This document shows positions 46,201-54,426 of a DNA stretch of 64,000 nt, one piece after another; within the stretch, counting starts at the first letter, position 1; every line of letters begins with the position of its first letter. Source of the stretch: an uncultured Candidatus Actinomarina sp. (GTDB taxonomy: Bacteria > Actinomycetota > Acidimicrobiia > Actinomarinales > Actinomarinaceae); NCBI GenBank assembly GCA_902615855.1, contig CACMQN010000003.1, forward strand, positions 62,001-126,000, written 5' to 3'. Under the pieces are notes generated by a model. The model did no database searches and was not told where the DNA came from. It was given only the letters and a program-made list of their open reading frames with translations. The position numbers and the translations under genes were made by a program.

Positions 46201-46347
46201 GCTCTAAAGGGAGTCGAGATGTTCCAAAATTACATTTGTAAAGAAACTTTAACAAAAGAATTTAATATTACGCAAAAAAAAGGTAAAAACACACTTCTTG
46301 ATTTTAATTTAGATACCAATATTGAAAAATTAACAAACAAATCTTAA
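43204..46347 (+). CDS. ileS: Isoleucyl-tRNA synthetase (class I, type 2-like) with HYGN signature
   Basis: A 1047-residue enzyme that charges tRNA-Ile. GPPFPTGSPHYGNLLAGVIKD is the HIGH region, but it reads HYGN: the last histidine is Asn. KMSKSLKNYPDP is intact, and an editing domain sits between. The tRNA anticodon region LTNWYVRTNRKRFWKE and the extended C-terminus suggest the eukaryote-like IleRS2 branch, often linked to mupirocin resistance. No T-box fits in the 121-base leader. It is opposite in strand to the flanking genes. Confidence 0.95.
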   Translation: MFKRIENNIDFAKNEDKISNYWSDIDAFQKSLEIRKESKIFRFYDGPPFPTGSPHYGNLLAGVIKDIVPRYWTMRGYFVERRFGWDVHGLPIEMEVQKELGLEDPQDIDDYGIDKFNEACRSQVQTNTENWEKITRKIGRWVDFENDYKTMDVGFMESVWWVFKVLFDKNLIYKDYKVLPYSWAASTPLSNFEANMDYRDVEDPSIFFKLKARKDFNKVSKDDYFLVWTTTPWCIPGNLAIAVGKDIEYSRVEIENEFYWIATERLHELDEFDIKEIETSIGKDLIGAEYVPAYSEFEDENLGKAFKLIHSDDTNTASGSGLVSQAPAYGESDFYSLKNAGISVIVDPVTLAGKFDTTVKGLEDMYVKDADVKIIEQLDERGLLFSSKREMHSYPFCWRTGTPLIYKAIPTWFVNVEKISERMVELNSQTHWVPGFIGEKRFSNWLADARDWAISRNRYWGSCIPIWINDDDPEDIICVGSIEELKDLSGVEVTDLHKHFLDEIKIDINGKTYTRTPEVLDCWFESGSMPYGQQHYPFENADEFMDGFPADFIAEGLDQTRGWFYTLTVLAVALFDSVAFKNCITTGMILAEDGRKMSKSLKNYPDPEDLLNKYGGDSLRAYLINSPVVRGEPLKFSEEGVKLVTRNVILPLWNSFSFFSNYANADNITNEELSKASPVNERSLMDQWIVSSLQSLIKTVNEKMENYYLYEVIPPLIDFIDELTNWYVRTNRKRFWKEKDTNDIDKLNAFKTLHEVLLEFSKTMAPVLPFICEEIYQGLTNEDNKSIHLENYPEANLDVINQELERQVKIAKNIIRTARNVRLNLNLPNKQPLQKISIISNSKSLKNDIEAVKDIILDELNIKDIEYINKVEEWYKYECKPDFSKLGPKMGKGIGKFSAYLEKLSQKEIKTLIKKQTLIFEEYDVSLSELDLRIVRENISDSHEIVDNFSINLDTEINDELYFERISREIVSVVQNQRKELGFDITDRIKLEIISDDNKALKGVEMFQNYICKETLTKEFNITQKKGKNTLLDFNLDTNIEKLTNKS

Positions 46348-46596
46348 GACAATTGGTTGTATAAAGTTTACTCCCAAAATCAAAATTATTGGAGATAAAT
46401 CTATTCCTGCCATTCCAAATCTAATTGCTGGTATTCTCTCCCGAATAGGTTCTAGCAATCTACCATAAAACTTATCTAGAATAAATTTAATTTGTCCAAT
46501 AGGATGGTCTGAAGAAACTTGTATCCAGCTTAAAATTATCCAAACAAATAATGAATAACTAAAAAGCCTAAAAAATAACAAAAAAAGGCTACACAT
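46330..46596 (-). CDS. yggT: YggT-family membrane protein
   Basis: An 88-residue protein with two hydrophobic segments. LLFFRLFSYSLFVWIILSWIQVSSDHPIGQIKFILDKFYGRLLEPIRERIP is the classic YggT segment (with the LEPIR motif), and IDLSPIILILGVNFIQPIVL is the second. It is part of the sepF-yggT tail of the division cluster and may help SepF at the membrane. Eight-base overlap with sepF and 18-base convergent overlap with ileS. Confidence 0.92.
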   Translation of the reverse strand: MCSLFLLFFRLFSYSLFVWIILSWIQVSSDHPIGQIKFILDKFYGRLLEPIRERIPAIRFGMAGIDLSPIILILGVNFIQPIVLRFVC

Positions 46597-47026
46597 TAAT
46601 TTTGTATAAACCTAAATTTTGAAGTCTTTCTCTTTCTGAGCTTGGAAGAGAGGATGTAGCGGGCAATATTAAAAAAACTCCATCTCTATTAATAGATCTT
46701 ATTGTAGAGTTACTTACAAAAGCCATACCTGTCACAAAATCTAGTATTCTTCTTCTTTCATTCTGGTCATCTATATCTCTAATGTCCATAGCAACTGTAT
46801 AGTCATCTTTTATAGCTACACCAAGACCATGAATCTCAGAAAAATTTTTTAAAACTTTAATTTCAACTTCATCCTTTGGTTGGTGTATCTTTAAGTCACC
46901 AGTGTATTCTTCATTTGTGAACCTATTCTCTGAAGATGGTCTTACAGTACGAGTGTTTTCTTTATTACTTTCTTCAATGTAATCTGGCTGTTTAAGCCCA
47001 ATTGATATTAAAAACTTTTCTAACAT
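46589..47026 (-). CDS. sepF: Cell division protein SepF
   Basis: A 145-residue protein that tethers FtsZ to the membrane in Gram-positive lineages. A short N-terminal amphipathic helix (MLEKFLISIGL), a linker, then the SepF domain with EVEIKVLKNFSEIHGLGVAIKDDYTVAMDIRDIDDQNERRRILDFVTGMAF and GVFLILPATSSL. It follows the YggS-type gene directly (one-base overlap). There is no FtsA gene in this cluster, so SepF is probably the main FtsZ anchor. Confidence 0.94.
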   Translation of the reverse strand: MLEKFLISIGLKQPDYIEESNKENTRTVRPSSENRFTNEEYTGDLKIHQPKDEVEIKVLKNFSEIHGLGVAIKDDYTVAMDIRDIDDQNERRRILDFVTGMAFVSNSTIRSINRDGVFLILPATSSLPSSERERLQNLGLYKINV

Positions 47027-47640
47027 TACTTAAAAATTTTACTACCTATGCGTATTATTGTAGCACCATAATCTAATGCAATTTTATAGTCATTAGACAT
47101 TCCCATTGAAAGATCACCTTTATAATTTTTGTAATCTTTTTTAATTTTTTCATTAATTTTTTGCATATTTGAAAATGAAATTTTAGGGTCATAATCAAAA
47201 TTTGGTATACACATTAATCCAACTGGGAAAAAATTATAATTTTCAAACATACTAAAAAAAGATTCGACATCTTCTGGCTTAAGTCCACTTTTGTTTTTAT
47301 CATTATCTATATTTATTTGAACAAAAATTTTTTGATTAGTAAAATTTTCATTTATTATATCTGCTTCTTTTTTTCTAGATAGAGTATGAATAGAAACACA
47401 ATTTCTCATAATTTCAACTATTTTTCTTGACTGCAATGGAGCAATAAAGTGAAACTTTGCATCCGCAAATTTTTTTTTATGAGCAAATAATTCATTTAAC
47501 CTATTCTCCCCAAATTCTCTAAAACCAAACTCATATATCTTTTTTACTTCATTGTCTGTTCTACCTTTAATTACTGGCAATAATTGCGCATTATATTTTT
47601 CTACCTCATTACTAATATCATTTAATTTTGTTAAATCCAT
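47026..47640 (-). CDS. yggS: YggS/PLPBP-family pyridoxal-phosphate protein
   Basis: A 204-residue PLP homeostasis protein with an alanine-racemase-like barrel. The PLP lysine lies in LLPVIKGRTD, and FREFGENRLNEL, FHFIAPLQSRKI and LSMGMSNDYKIALDYGATIIRIGSKIF are family motifs. It is a little short and the usual VSK is changed to VIK. I use the ATG at 47640; the track's start four codons earlier is also possible. Overlaps pgeF. Confidence 0.9.
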   Translation of the reverse strand: MDLTKLNDISNEVEKYNAQLLPVIKGRTDNEVKKIYEFGFREFGENRLNELFAHKKKFADAKFHFIAPLQSRKIVEIMRNCVSIHTLSRKKEADIINENFTNQKIFVQINIDNDKNKSGLKPEDVESFFSMFENYNFFPVGLMCIPNFDYDPKISFSNMQKINEKIKKDYKNYKGDLSMGMSNDYKIALDYGATIIRIGSKIFK

Positions 47641-48206
47641 GCAAAGCTCCATTGCCTGTCATTAGTTTGATCCCTTCTATATGAATTATATTTTTCGTCG
47701 CAAATAGTACATATTTCAGAAACTTCTATTGGCCAATTATTCATTCTGCAAAACTCTATAATTGCTTTGCTTAAATTTAAAAATATTTTTTTATCTTTAC
47801 TAATGCAATACGGTTTTAAAGATAGATTAGATTCTAAGTCCTCTTTAACTTCATAACAACATTTTTGAGCATGAGGTCCAATAGAAACTTTGAGATTCGA
47901 TAAATTGAAATATTTAAGTGATCTTGAAAATATTCTATTTTCTAATCCTCTCCAACCAATATGTAAAGCTCCAACTTTTTTTTCATCGTACATTAATACA
48001 GGCATACAGTCAGCAGTTTGTACGACCACAGCTAATTTTTTTTCTTCAGTTATTATTCCATCTGCTTTATATGTTCCAGGTTTCCTAACTTCTACAACAA
48101 TATCACTATGAAATTGTTTCATTAATGCATATCTAGATATCTGTGGCTTTTGAAAAGCATCAGAGTTGTTAAACTTTCCGTTAGGAATTAATTTGGATTG
48201 AATCAT
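47631..48206 (-). CDS. pgeF: PgeF/YfiH laccase-domain protein
   Basis: A 191-residue protein of the multicopper-oxidase-like YfiH family, which in E. coli corrects peptidoglycan precursors carrying the wrong first amino acid. Metal ligands lie in [18 protein letters not shown] and [12 protein letters not shown]. It is short (relatives near 240). Located right after ftsZ as in many Gram-positive bacteria. Four-base overlap with ftsZ. Confidence 0.9.
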   Translation of the reverse strand: MIQSKLIPNGKFNNSDAFQKPQISRYALMKQFHSDIVVEVRKPGTYKADGIITEEKKLAVVVQTADCMPVLMYDEKKVGALHIGWRGLENRIFSRSLKYFNLSNLKVSIGPHAQKCCYEVKEDLESNLSLKPYCISKDKKIFLNLSKAIIEFCRMNNWPIEVSEICTICDEKYNSYRRDQTNDRQWSFAWI

Positions 48207-49372
48207 CCTCTGATGAAATCAGGGAGGCTATCTCCACCGTTTTCATCAAATTCAGAGGAAACTCTTCTATTTGGTCTCTGACCAAATCCAGCAGCAACAA
48301 CTGTTACTTCAACAGTATCACCTAAAGATTCATCAACTAAATGTCCAAATATAATTTCAGCATTATCATCTGCTCTTTCAGTAATAACTCTTGCTGCTTC
48401 ATTTACTTCTTGTAATTTTAGATCTTCTGATCCAGCAATTGTAATTAGAACACCCTCTGCTCCGTCCATATTAGCTTCTAAAAGAGGTGAAGATATGGCA
48501 GCTTGTGCAGCATTAGGAGCTCTTTGTTCTCCAGTTGAGCGGCCTATGCCTAAAACTGCGTTTCCAGCATCTTTTAAAATAGTTTTTACATCTGCAAAAT
48601 CAACATTTATAACACCTGGGTTTGTAATTAATCCAGTTATGCCACGAACACCATTAGCCAGTATTTCGTCAGACTTAAGATAAGCTTCACTTATTTTTAT
48701 ATCTTTATCACTTATCTGTAATAACCTATCATTAGGAATTACTATTAAGGTGTCAACAACATCCCTCAATGCTTGAATTCCCTCTTCTGCTTGTACGGAT
48801 CTTCTTCTACCTTCAAAACCAAAAGGTCTTGTTACAACACCTACTGTTAATGCTCCCATCTCATGTGCTATGTTTGCTAGAATCGGGGATGCACCTGTAC
48901 CAGTACCTCCTCCTTCTCCAGCGGCAATAAAGACCATGTCTGCTCCTTTAAGTGCTTCATTGATTAATTCATCGGAGTCAACGGCCGCTTGTCTTCCAAC
49001 TTCAGGATTAGCTCCTGCTCCAAGACCTCTTGTAGACTTTCTTCCTAGGTCTAACTTCAAATCTGCTTTTGAACCAAGTAAACTTTGAGCATCTGTATTA
49101 CAAGCTATAAAGTCAACACCTTTTATGCCCATTTTGATCATTCGATTGACAGCATTAGTACCTCCGCCACCAACACCAACTACCTTAATTACAGCTGCAT
49201 AATTTCTTGGTCTCATATTTAAATTAACTCCTTTTTGTTTAACATTTTTTCTTGAAGATGAAGTCTTTTTCAAATTAGGCTTCTTCTTTGAAGATTTAGA
49301 TCCTCGTGTCTTTTTGGGATCACTTTTTGTAGTTTTTTTTGTAGTTTTTTTTGTAGTTTTTTTTGTTGCCAT
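48203..49372 (-). CDS. ftsZ: Cell division protein FtsZ with a lysine-rich N-terminal extension
   Basis: A 389-residue tubulin-like GTPase that forms the Z-ring. GTP motif GGGTGTG is at 154-160 and the T7 loop is [12 protein letters not shown]. Residues 1-52 are an unusual basic extension ([16 protein letters not shown]...) rich in K, T and S. The normal actinobacterial FtsZ N-terminus corresponds to Met53 ([14 protein letters not shown]). The upstream ATG has AAGAAGG seven bases before it; Met53 has AAGGAG 11 bases before it. So two products may be made. The C-terminal tail is short (DSLPDFIRG). Confidence 0.95.
   Translation of the reverse strand: MATKKTTKKTTKKTTKSDPKKTRGSKSSKKKPNLKKTSSSRKNVKQKGVNLNMRPRNYAAVIKVVGVGGGGTNAVNRMIKMGIKGVDFIACNTDAQSLLGSKADLKLDLGRKSTRGLGAGANPEVGRQAAVDSDELINEALKGADMVFIAAGEGGGTGTGASPILANIAHEMGALTVGVVTRPFGFEGRRRSVQAEEGIQALRDVVDTLIVIPNDRLLQISDKDIKISEAYLKSDEILANGVRGITGLITNPGVINVDFADVKTILKDAGNAVLGIGRSTGEQRAPNAAQAAISSPLLEANMDGAEGVLITIAGSEDLKLQEVNEAARVITERADDNAEIIFGHLVDESLGDTVEVTVVAAGFGQRPNRRVSSEFDENGGDSLPDFIRG
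49228..49233 (-). promoter_or_regulatory. Internal Shine-Dalgarno before Met53 of ftsZ
   Basis: AAGGAG, a strong ribosome site, lies 11 bases before the in-frame ATG at 49216. Translation from there would give a 337-residue FtsZ of canonical shape, lacking the basic extension. It may be chance, because the bases also encode Lys-Gly-Val. Confidence 0.45.
49329..49364 (-). repeat. Three tandem 12-bp repeats at the ftsZ 5' end
   Basis: Three exact copies of GTAGTTTTTTTT on the plus strand encode Lys-Lys-Thr-Thr units on the minus strand. Each has an eight-base A/T run and could slip in replication or transcription, changing length or frame upstream of Met53. Confidence 0.85.
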
Positions 49373-49440
49373 ATTTTTACCTTCTTAAAAGATTATCAAG
49401 AAATTAAGATTAAACAAAAAGTTTTTATATTTTTATCTAT

Positions 49441-49455
49441 ATCTAAACTTTAGAT
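49441..49455. repeat. Inverted repeat between ftsQ and ftsZ
   Basis: ATCTAAA-C-TTTAGAT is a perfect palindrome six bases after the ftsQ stop. It could be an operator or a weak hairpin, about 70 bases before the ftsZ ATG. No T-tract follows, so a terminator is less likely. Confidence 0.4.
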
Positions 49456-49460
49456 TTAGA

Positions 49461-50159
49461 TTATTCACATGTAAATAATGCTTCGATGTCCTCATCTTTG
49501 GTGTCCAGGATTGTTACGCTGCCCTTGCAGTTACCCTGTTCAAGAATGTAACCAATGACGGTACCTTTTCTTGACAGGTCAAAAGTGGAGCCTATGTTTA
49601 TCTCGGTATCAATATAGTTTGCGATCAGGCTCTCTCCGTTATAAGTCAATTTCAATTCCTCAAGGTTAACCTCATATTTTTTAAGAGTTAATATTAATGA
49701 AATTAAATCACTATAGAACCCATCAGGTATGGGACCATTAGTAATCTGCAAACTCGGTAATAAATCAGATTCAATTTTTTCGCTAATCAGTAAATTTTTG
49801 TATAAAGTTTTCACTTTAGGTAGTGTGCTTCTAAAGTCTGTAAAGTGTAATATCTTTTCGTGAGTTGAAATTTCAATTTCTAATGTGTTTGGAAACTGTT
49901 TTGAAATAAGAAGTCTTTCGACAACTAAGTTTGAAGAATAAAATTCTTCAAAATCGCTTTCATTTATGAACCATATAGATTTATATTTCAAAGTTTCAAA
50001 ACTTTCAAAATTTAAACTTAAAGAATTGTCGTAATTAATATTCATTACTCTGTATTTTGAGGAATTAGTAATCATAAAAATAAATGAAAATATCAAACAA
50101 AATAGAATAAAAATCAGGAATGATTTATATGACCTCCTTTCTGCTTCATTAAAATTCAT
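49461..50159 (-). CDS. ftsQ: Cell division protein FtsQ
   Basis: A 232-residue divisome protein with a short cytoplasmic start, one membrane helix (FLIFILFCLIFSFIFMI), and a POTRA/FtsQ extracellular part. The POTRA region includes VVERLLISKQFPNTLEIEISTHEKILHF, the typical V-x-x-x-x-P-x-T-x-x-x-x-x-E-x pattern. FtsQ links FtsB/FtsL to the ring. It is placed between murB and ftsZ as expected. Codon use near its 3' end is more GC-rich than the neighbours. Confidence 0.88.
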   Translation of the reverse strand: MNFNEAERRSYKSFLIFILFCLIFSFIFMITNSSKYRVMNINYDNSLSLNFESFETLKYKSIWFINESDFEEFYSSNLVVERLLISKQFPNTLEIEISTHEKILHFTDFRSTLPKVKTLYKNLLISEKIESDLLPSLQITNGPIPDGFYSDLISLILTLKKYEVNLEELKLTYNGESLIANYIDTEINIGSTFDLSRKGTVIGYILEQGNCKGSVTILDTKDEDIEALFTCE

Positions 50160-50162
50160 AGG

Positions 50163-51020
50163 CTATTGAAATTCACCAACAAAAATAATTTCTTCTTCTA
50201 AATCAACTCCAAATTTTGATAAGACACTTTCTTTTACATGCTGAACTAACTTATATAAAGAAGAAGCCTTAGCATTTTTTTTAGCTATAAAAAAGTTTGC
50301 ATGCTTTTCGCTTACACTTACACCATCAATGTCATATCCTTTTAAGCCAGCTTTTTCAATTAACTCCCCTGCGTAAAATTGGCTTGTGTTCTTAAAGACA
50401 CTTCCTGCATTGTAAATTCCAGGAGGTTGGGTATCTTTTCGTATTTTATTATATTTCGATAAAAGTTTGTTTATTTCCTTAGTATCTCCCTGTTCAATTT
50501 TTAATCCAGCACTTAAAATAATTTTATTATCTAGATTTTCAGCTCTTCTGTAAGAAAAGTTAAGATCTTTTTTTTCTATTTCTTGGACCTCAAAACTGTT
50601 TAAGTCAAAATACCTTATAGAGTTAACTAAATCTGAAAACTCCCAACCGTAAGCACCAGCGTTCATCTTAACTGCTCCTCCAACTGTCCCTGGTATACCA
50701 ATTAAAAATTCACCATTAGCAATCATGTTTGCCTTAAAAAACCTTGAGAGTTTTGGTAAAAATACTCCTGACCCAACAATAATTTCGGATTCATTTTTCG
50801 TTTCAATCTGATCGAATTGTGGAAGAATAACGTTTCCATTAAAACCTCTATCAGAAAATGCGATGTTTGAACCTTTTCCTATGACAAAGTTAGTTTTGTT
50901 TTGTAATAAATTTTTTAATTTAGGTAAGTCATTTTCTGAATCAAGGATAATAAAGTTTTCACAGACACCCCCAAATCTATAGGTTGTTACATCTGAAAGT
51001 TTTACACTATTTATTTTCAT
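50163..51020 (-). CDS. murB: UDP-N-acetylenolpyruvoylglucosamine reductase MurB
   Basis: A 285-residue FAD enzyme that makes UDP-MurNAc. TTYRFGGVCENFIIL and NFVIGKGSNIAFSDRGF form the FAD-binding domain. GIPGTVGGAVKMNAGAYG holds the active region, and PPGIYNAGSVFKN carries the catalytic serine (type I MurB is also GSxFKNP). HANFFIAK is typical. It overlaps murC by 14 bases. Confidence 0.95.
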   Translation of the reverse strand: MKINSVKLSDVTTYRFGGVCENFIILDSENDLPKLKNLLQNKTNFVIGKGSNIAFSDRGFNGNVILPQFDQIETKNESEIIVGSGVFLPKLSRFFKANMIANGEFLIGIPGTVGGAVKMNAGAYGWEFSDLVNSIRYFDLNSFEVQEIEKKDLNFSYRRAENLDNKIILSAGLKIEQGDTKEINKLLSKYNKIRKDTQPPGIYNAGSVFKNTSQFYAGELIEKAGLKGYDIDGVSVSEKHANFFIAKKNAKASSLYKLVQHVKESVLSKFGVDLEEEIIFVGEFQ

Positions 51021-52317
51021 CTAAATACCTTAATATCTTTGGGCCAAGTAATGTGATATCTCCAGCTCCTAATGTTAATATTACATCTCCAGGTTTTACT
51101 TTTTGAGCTAAATATTCTGGTACAAATCTTATTGATTCAAGATATTTAACATTCTTTCCCTCAAAGTTTTTACTAGTTATACCTGGAATAGGAGATTCAC
51201 CCGCAGGATAAATGTCTAGTACTATCGAAAAATCCGAACTTTGCAAAGATTTTTTAAATTCATTAAAGTATTCTTTAGTCCTTGTGTAGCGATGTGGTTG
51301 AAAAATAACATATAATTTATTCTTTGCAATATTTTTCATTGCCTTTATTGTTGCGTTCATTTCTGTAGGATGATGGCCATAATCATCATAAACATAGATG
51401 GAATCTGCTATACCAATCAGTTCAGTTCTTCTTTTAACACCTGGAAAAGATTTAACTGCCTTTAAAGAATCTTCGATTTTGACTCCATTTTGATAGGCAA
51501 GTATTACTGCTCCAATTATGTTTGATTTAAAATGGTCTCCAATTAATTTTGTTTCAAAATTGTATTTCGTTTTATTATGTATAAAACTATCTTTAGTTTT
51601 AATGTAAAAATCGGCATTTTTAGTTTTTCCATAGGTTGCAGTTTTTTTCTGTGATTTGAATCCTTTTAAATTTTTGTCATCATTATTTAAAACTAGATTG
51701 TCAATAACATTATGCATAACGTTGTAAAATGCAGATTTATAATTCTCAAAATCTCCAAAAAAATCAAGATGATCGCTGTCAATATTTAAAACTAACAAAT
51801 CTGAAATTTTTATATTTTTAAAAGTATTAAATGCCTCATCAGTTTCCAAGATAATAGGCAATGTATCGCTACCATAATGACCACCTATTCCATTAAATGA
51901 TGTGACACCTCCGTATAAGTATGAAACATTTATATTGTTGAAGTGAAAAATATGAGCAAGTAATGCTGTTGTTGAAGTTTTTCCATGCGTTCCAGTAATA
52001 CCAATAATTTTATTATCTTGGGATAATCTTTCTAGATACTTTGGCCGTGAAATAACATTATCTCTATTATCAAATCTAGAAAATTTATCTGACTTTAAGT
52101 TTATAGCACTTGAATATATGTAAAGACATTCATTATCAAAAGGTATCATCTTTTCATCAAATATGACTTTAATTCCATCCTGGTTGAGTAAGTTTGTGAT
52201 GTAAGATTTTCTTTGATCATACCCCGTAACATCGAAGCCTTTTTGTTTTAGATACTTTGCAATTGAGCTCATACCTGAACCCCCTACTCCAAGAATGAAA
52301 ACTTTTTTAAATTTCAT
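51007..52317 (-). CDS. murC: UDP-N-acetylmuramate-L-alanine ligase MurC
   Basis: A 436-residue ligase adding L-alanine to UDP-MurNAc. The Rossmann start is VFILGVGGSGMSSIAKYLK, and the ATP loop is GITGTHGKTSTTALLAHI (THGKT is diagnostic for MurC). ETDEAFNTF and DDYGHHPTEM complete the family marks. I use the ATG at 52317 rather than the GTG chosen by the ORF track. It overlaps murG by 11 bases. Confidence 0.95.
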   Translation of the reverse strand: MKFKKVFILGVGGSGMSSIAKYLKQKGFDVTGYDQRKSYITNLLNQDGIKVIFDEKMIPFDNECLYIYSSAINLKSDKFSRFDNRDNVISRPKYLERLSQDNKIIGITGTHGKTSTTALLAHIFHFNNINVSYLYGGVTSFNGIGGHYGSDTLPIILETDEAFNTFKNIKISDLLVLNIDSDHLDFFGDFENYKSAFYNVMHNVIDNLVLNNDDKNLKGFKSQKKTATYGKTKNADFYIKTKDSFIHNKTKYNFETKLIGDHFKSNIIGAVILAYQNGVKIEDSLKAVKSFPGVKRRTELIGIADSIYVYDDYGHHPTEMNATIKAMKNIAKNKLYVIFQPHRYTRTKEYFNEFKKSLQSSDFSIVLDIYPAGESPIPGITSKNFEGKNVKYLESIRFVPEYLAQKVKPGDVILTLGAGDITLLGPKILRYLDENK

Positions 52318-53341
52318 TCTTGAGTTCACTAATTATGCTATTGATGATTTTGTCATTTCCGCTTGTAAATAATTCATTTTTTTTGATATGTTTAAACCAG
52401 TCTTTTTTTAAACTATCTAATTTTAAAATCTCTGATTCAAAATCCTCATAACTTTCGCATATTTTTGCGAGTTTTTTATTAACAAGATACTCAGCGTTTT
52501 TTTGTTGGTGGTTTGAAGTTGTACCGTATCTATATGGTACCAAAATTAAAGGTATCCCTAAAATAACTGGCTCAAGAACACCCCCTCCAGATCTTGAAAT
52601 TTGGATATCAATTTCTGAATAAAAATCATTCATATTTTCAACATAATCTATCTGTTTGTATCCTTTATAAATTCTTGTAGAGTCAATATTTTTTGGACCA
52701 ACAATATGAATAAACTTGATATTTTTTAATTCATAATTATCTAAAAATCTAAACAATAAGTTATTAATTTCTCTTGATCCTTGACTACCACCCATAACAC
52801 CAATAACTAATTTATCTTCAATAATTTTATTTCTTGTTAAATTGCTACTCATTATTGGTCCTACATAACTTATTCTTTTTTTATTGATTTTTTGTGTATC
52901 TGGAAAGGATGTAAAAACTGTACCGTTTACATATGATGCTATTTGATTTCCTAGCCCTGCATAAATATTTTGTTCTTGTATAAAAATAGTCTTCTTATGA
53001 ATTAAAGCTATTGCAGCTGCGAAAGGGGCTATGTATGATCCTGTTGTAAATATTGCTTTAGTATTATCGAGATCCATTTCTTTTTTTATATTTATATAAG
53101 TGTTAATTTGTTTAAATATGTTTAGAAAATATCCAATCTTTCCAATTTCTGATCTGTAAATATTTATAGTGGAAATTTTTATATCTAAATCTGAAAGAAA
53201 TTTAGCACCTCTTTTGTCAGTGATAACTTCAATTAAATCCCTTTGAAAACCCTTATTGAGTAAATCTGATATTAAATATTTAACAGGTAGTACATGTCCG
53301 CCTGTACCAACACAAAAAAAGGCTATTTTATTATGTTTCAT
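52307..53341 (-). CDS. murG: Lipid II synthase MurG
   Basis: A 344-residue peripheral membrane glycosyltransferase that adds GlcNAc to lipid I. IAFFCVGTGGHVLPVKYLI is the N-terminal G-loop (GxGGH). FIQEQNIYAGLGNQIAS, GVMGGSQGSREIN and SRSGGGVLEPVILGIPLILVPY are further motifs. Overlaps ftsW by four bases. Confidence 0.95.
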   Translation of the reverse strand: MKHNKIAFFCVGTGGHVLPVKYLISDLLNKGFQRDLIEVITDKRGAKFLSDLDIKISTINIYRSEIGKIGYFLNIFKQINTYINIKKEMDLDNTKAIFTTGSYIAPFAAAIALIHKKTIFIQEQNIYAGLGNQIASYVNGTVFTSFPDTQKINKKRISYVGPIMSSNLTRNKIIEDKLVIGVMGGSQGSREINNLLFRFLDNYELKNIKFIHIVGPKNIDSTRIYKGYKQIDYVENMNDFYSEIDIQISRSGGGVLEPVILGIPLILVPYRYGTTSNHQQKNAEYLVNKKLAKICESYEDFESEILKLDSLKKDWFKHIKKNELFTSGNDKIINSIISELKNEI

Positions 53342-54426
53342 AATTTAGAATAACCAATTGCTAAACCAGCAAATAAAGCCACCATGGCACTACTACCATA
53401 AGAAATAAAAGGAAGGACAATACCGGTTATTGGTAATAATCCAACAGCACCGCCAAGGTTAATCACTACTTGTATCAAGACCCATGCTCCTAATCCAGAA
53501 AATACAAGTTTTTTAAATTCACTTTCTGTTGATATTGATAATCCAAATAAAGATACAATTAAAAGGCTTAGGATAATCATAAAAATTACTAAACCTACAA
53601 ATCCATACTCTTCGCCAATTATAGATACAATAAAATCAGTATGAGAATTAGGAAGCATCCCCCATCTTGCACGAGATGTACCAGGTCCCAAACCAAACAT
53701 ACCGCCCGAACTTATGGCTATTCTACTTTGATTGAGTTGAAAGCAGTCACCTAATAAATCTATACCCTTGTCACAGTCTCCATTTATCCAAGTTAAGATT
53801 CTGTTCCATCGGTAATTTCCAGATATTGCAAGAAAATATAATGGAACTATTGATAAAGATAAGATACCAACTGGAAACTTTAAATTGATTTTTGAGAACA
53901 GAATTTGTGCTAGAACTATACCAAATATAGTAATTGTTGTTCCATAGTCTGGTTGAAGATAGATAAAAAGACAACACATTAAAGGAAGAATCATCGCTCT
54001 TTTTAAATAAAATAATTCAGAATATTTTGAATCCATGTTCGATAATTGATAAGCAATCCACAATATAATCAACGGTTTAGCTATTTCACTTGGTTGAAAG
54101 TTTATTACACCTAAATCAACCCATCTTCGACTTCCACCTCTAACAATTCCATAAGTTAAAACAAAAAATAGTGATGTTGTAATAAATAAAATAGAAAGAT
54201 TAATCAATTTTTCCCGTATTGAAATATTTATTTTTTTACCAATATTGAATATCACGATACCAATTAAAACAGCAGCAATATGTCTTTTTATAAAATAAAA
54301 GTTATCACTGTATTGATTCATTCCTTGAACAGACGAAGCTGAAATATTTACTAAAACACCAAAGGTTACAAGAAACCAAATGGAGAAAAGATTTAATCTT
54401 TGAAAAAATAAATATGAAAGGTTCAA
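53338..54426 (-). CDS. ftsW: Septal peptidoglycan glycosyltransferase FtsW
   Basis: A 362-residue SEDS-family polytopic membrane enzyme that polymerises lipid II with FtsI. GGSRRWVDLGVINFQPSEIAKP carries the catalytic aspartate region, and GMFGLGPGTSRARWGMLPNSHTDFIVSIIGEEYGFVG and GIVLPFISYGSSAM are the SEDS signatures. Ten hydrophobic segments. Four-base overlaps with murD and murG. Confidence 0.95.
   Translation of the reverse strand: MNLSYLFFQRLNLFSIWFLVTFGVLVNISASSVQGMNQYSDNFYFIKRHIAAVLIGIVIFNIGKKINISIREKLINLSILFITTSLFFVLTYGIVRGGSRRWVDLGVINFQPSEIAKPLIILWIAYQLSNMDSKYSELFYLKRAMILPLMCCLFIYLQPDYGTTITIFGIVLAQILFSKINLKFPVGILSLSIVPLYFLAISGNYRWNRILTWINGDCDKGIDLLGDCFQLNQSRIAISSGGMFGLGPGTSRARWGMLPNSHTDFIVSIIGEEYGFVGLVIFMIILSLLIVSLFGLSISTESEFKKLVFSGLGAWVLIQVVINLGGAVGLLPITGIVLPFISYGSSAMVALFAGLAIGYSKL

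Noticed and set aside
49329-49364. Tandem repeats considered as a CRISPR or mobile element trace
   Set aside because: The repeats are 12 bp, contiguous, without spacers, and code for Lys-Lys-Thr-Thr in frame with FtsZ.
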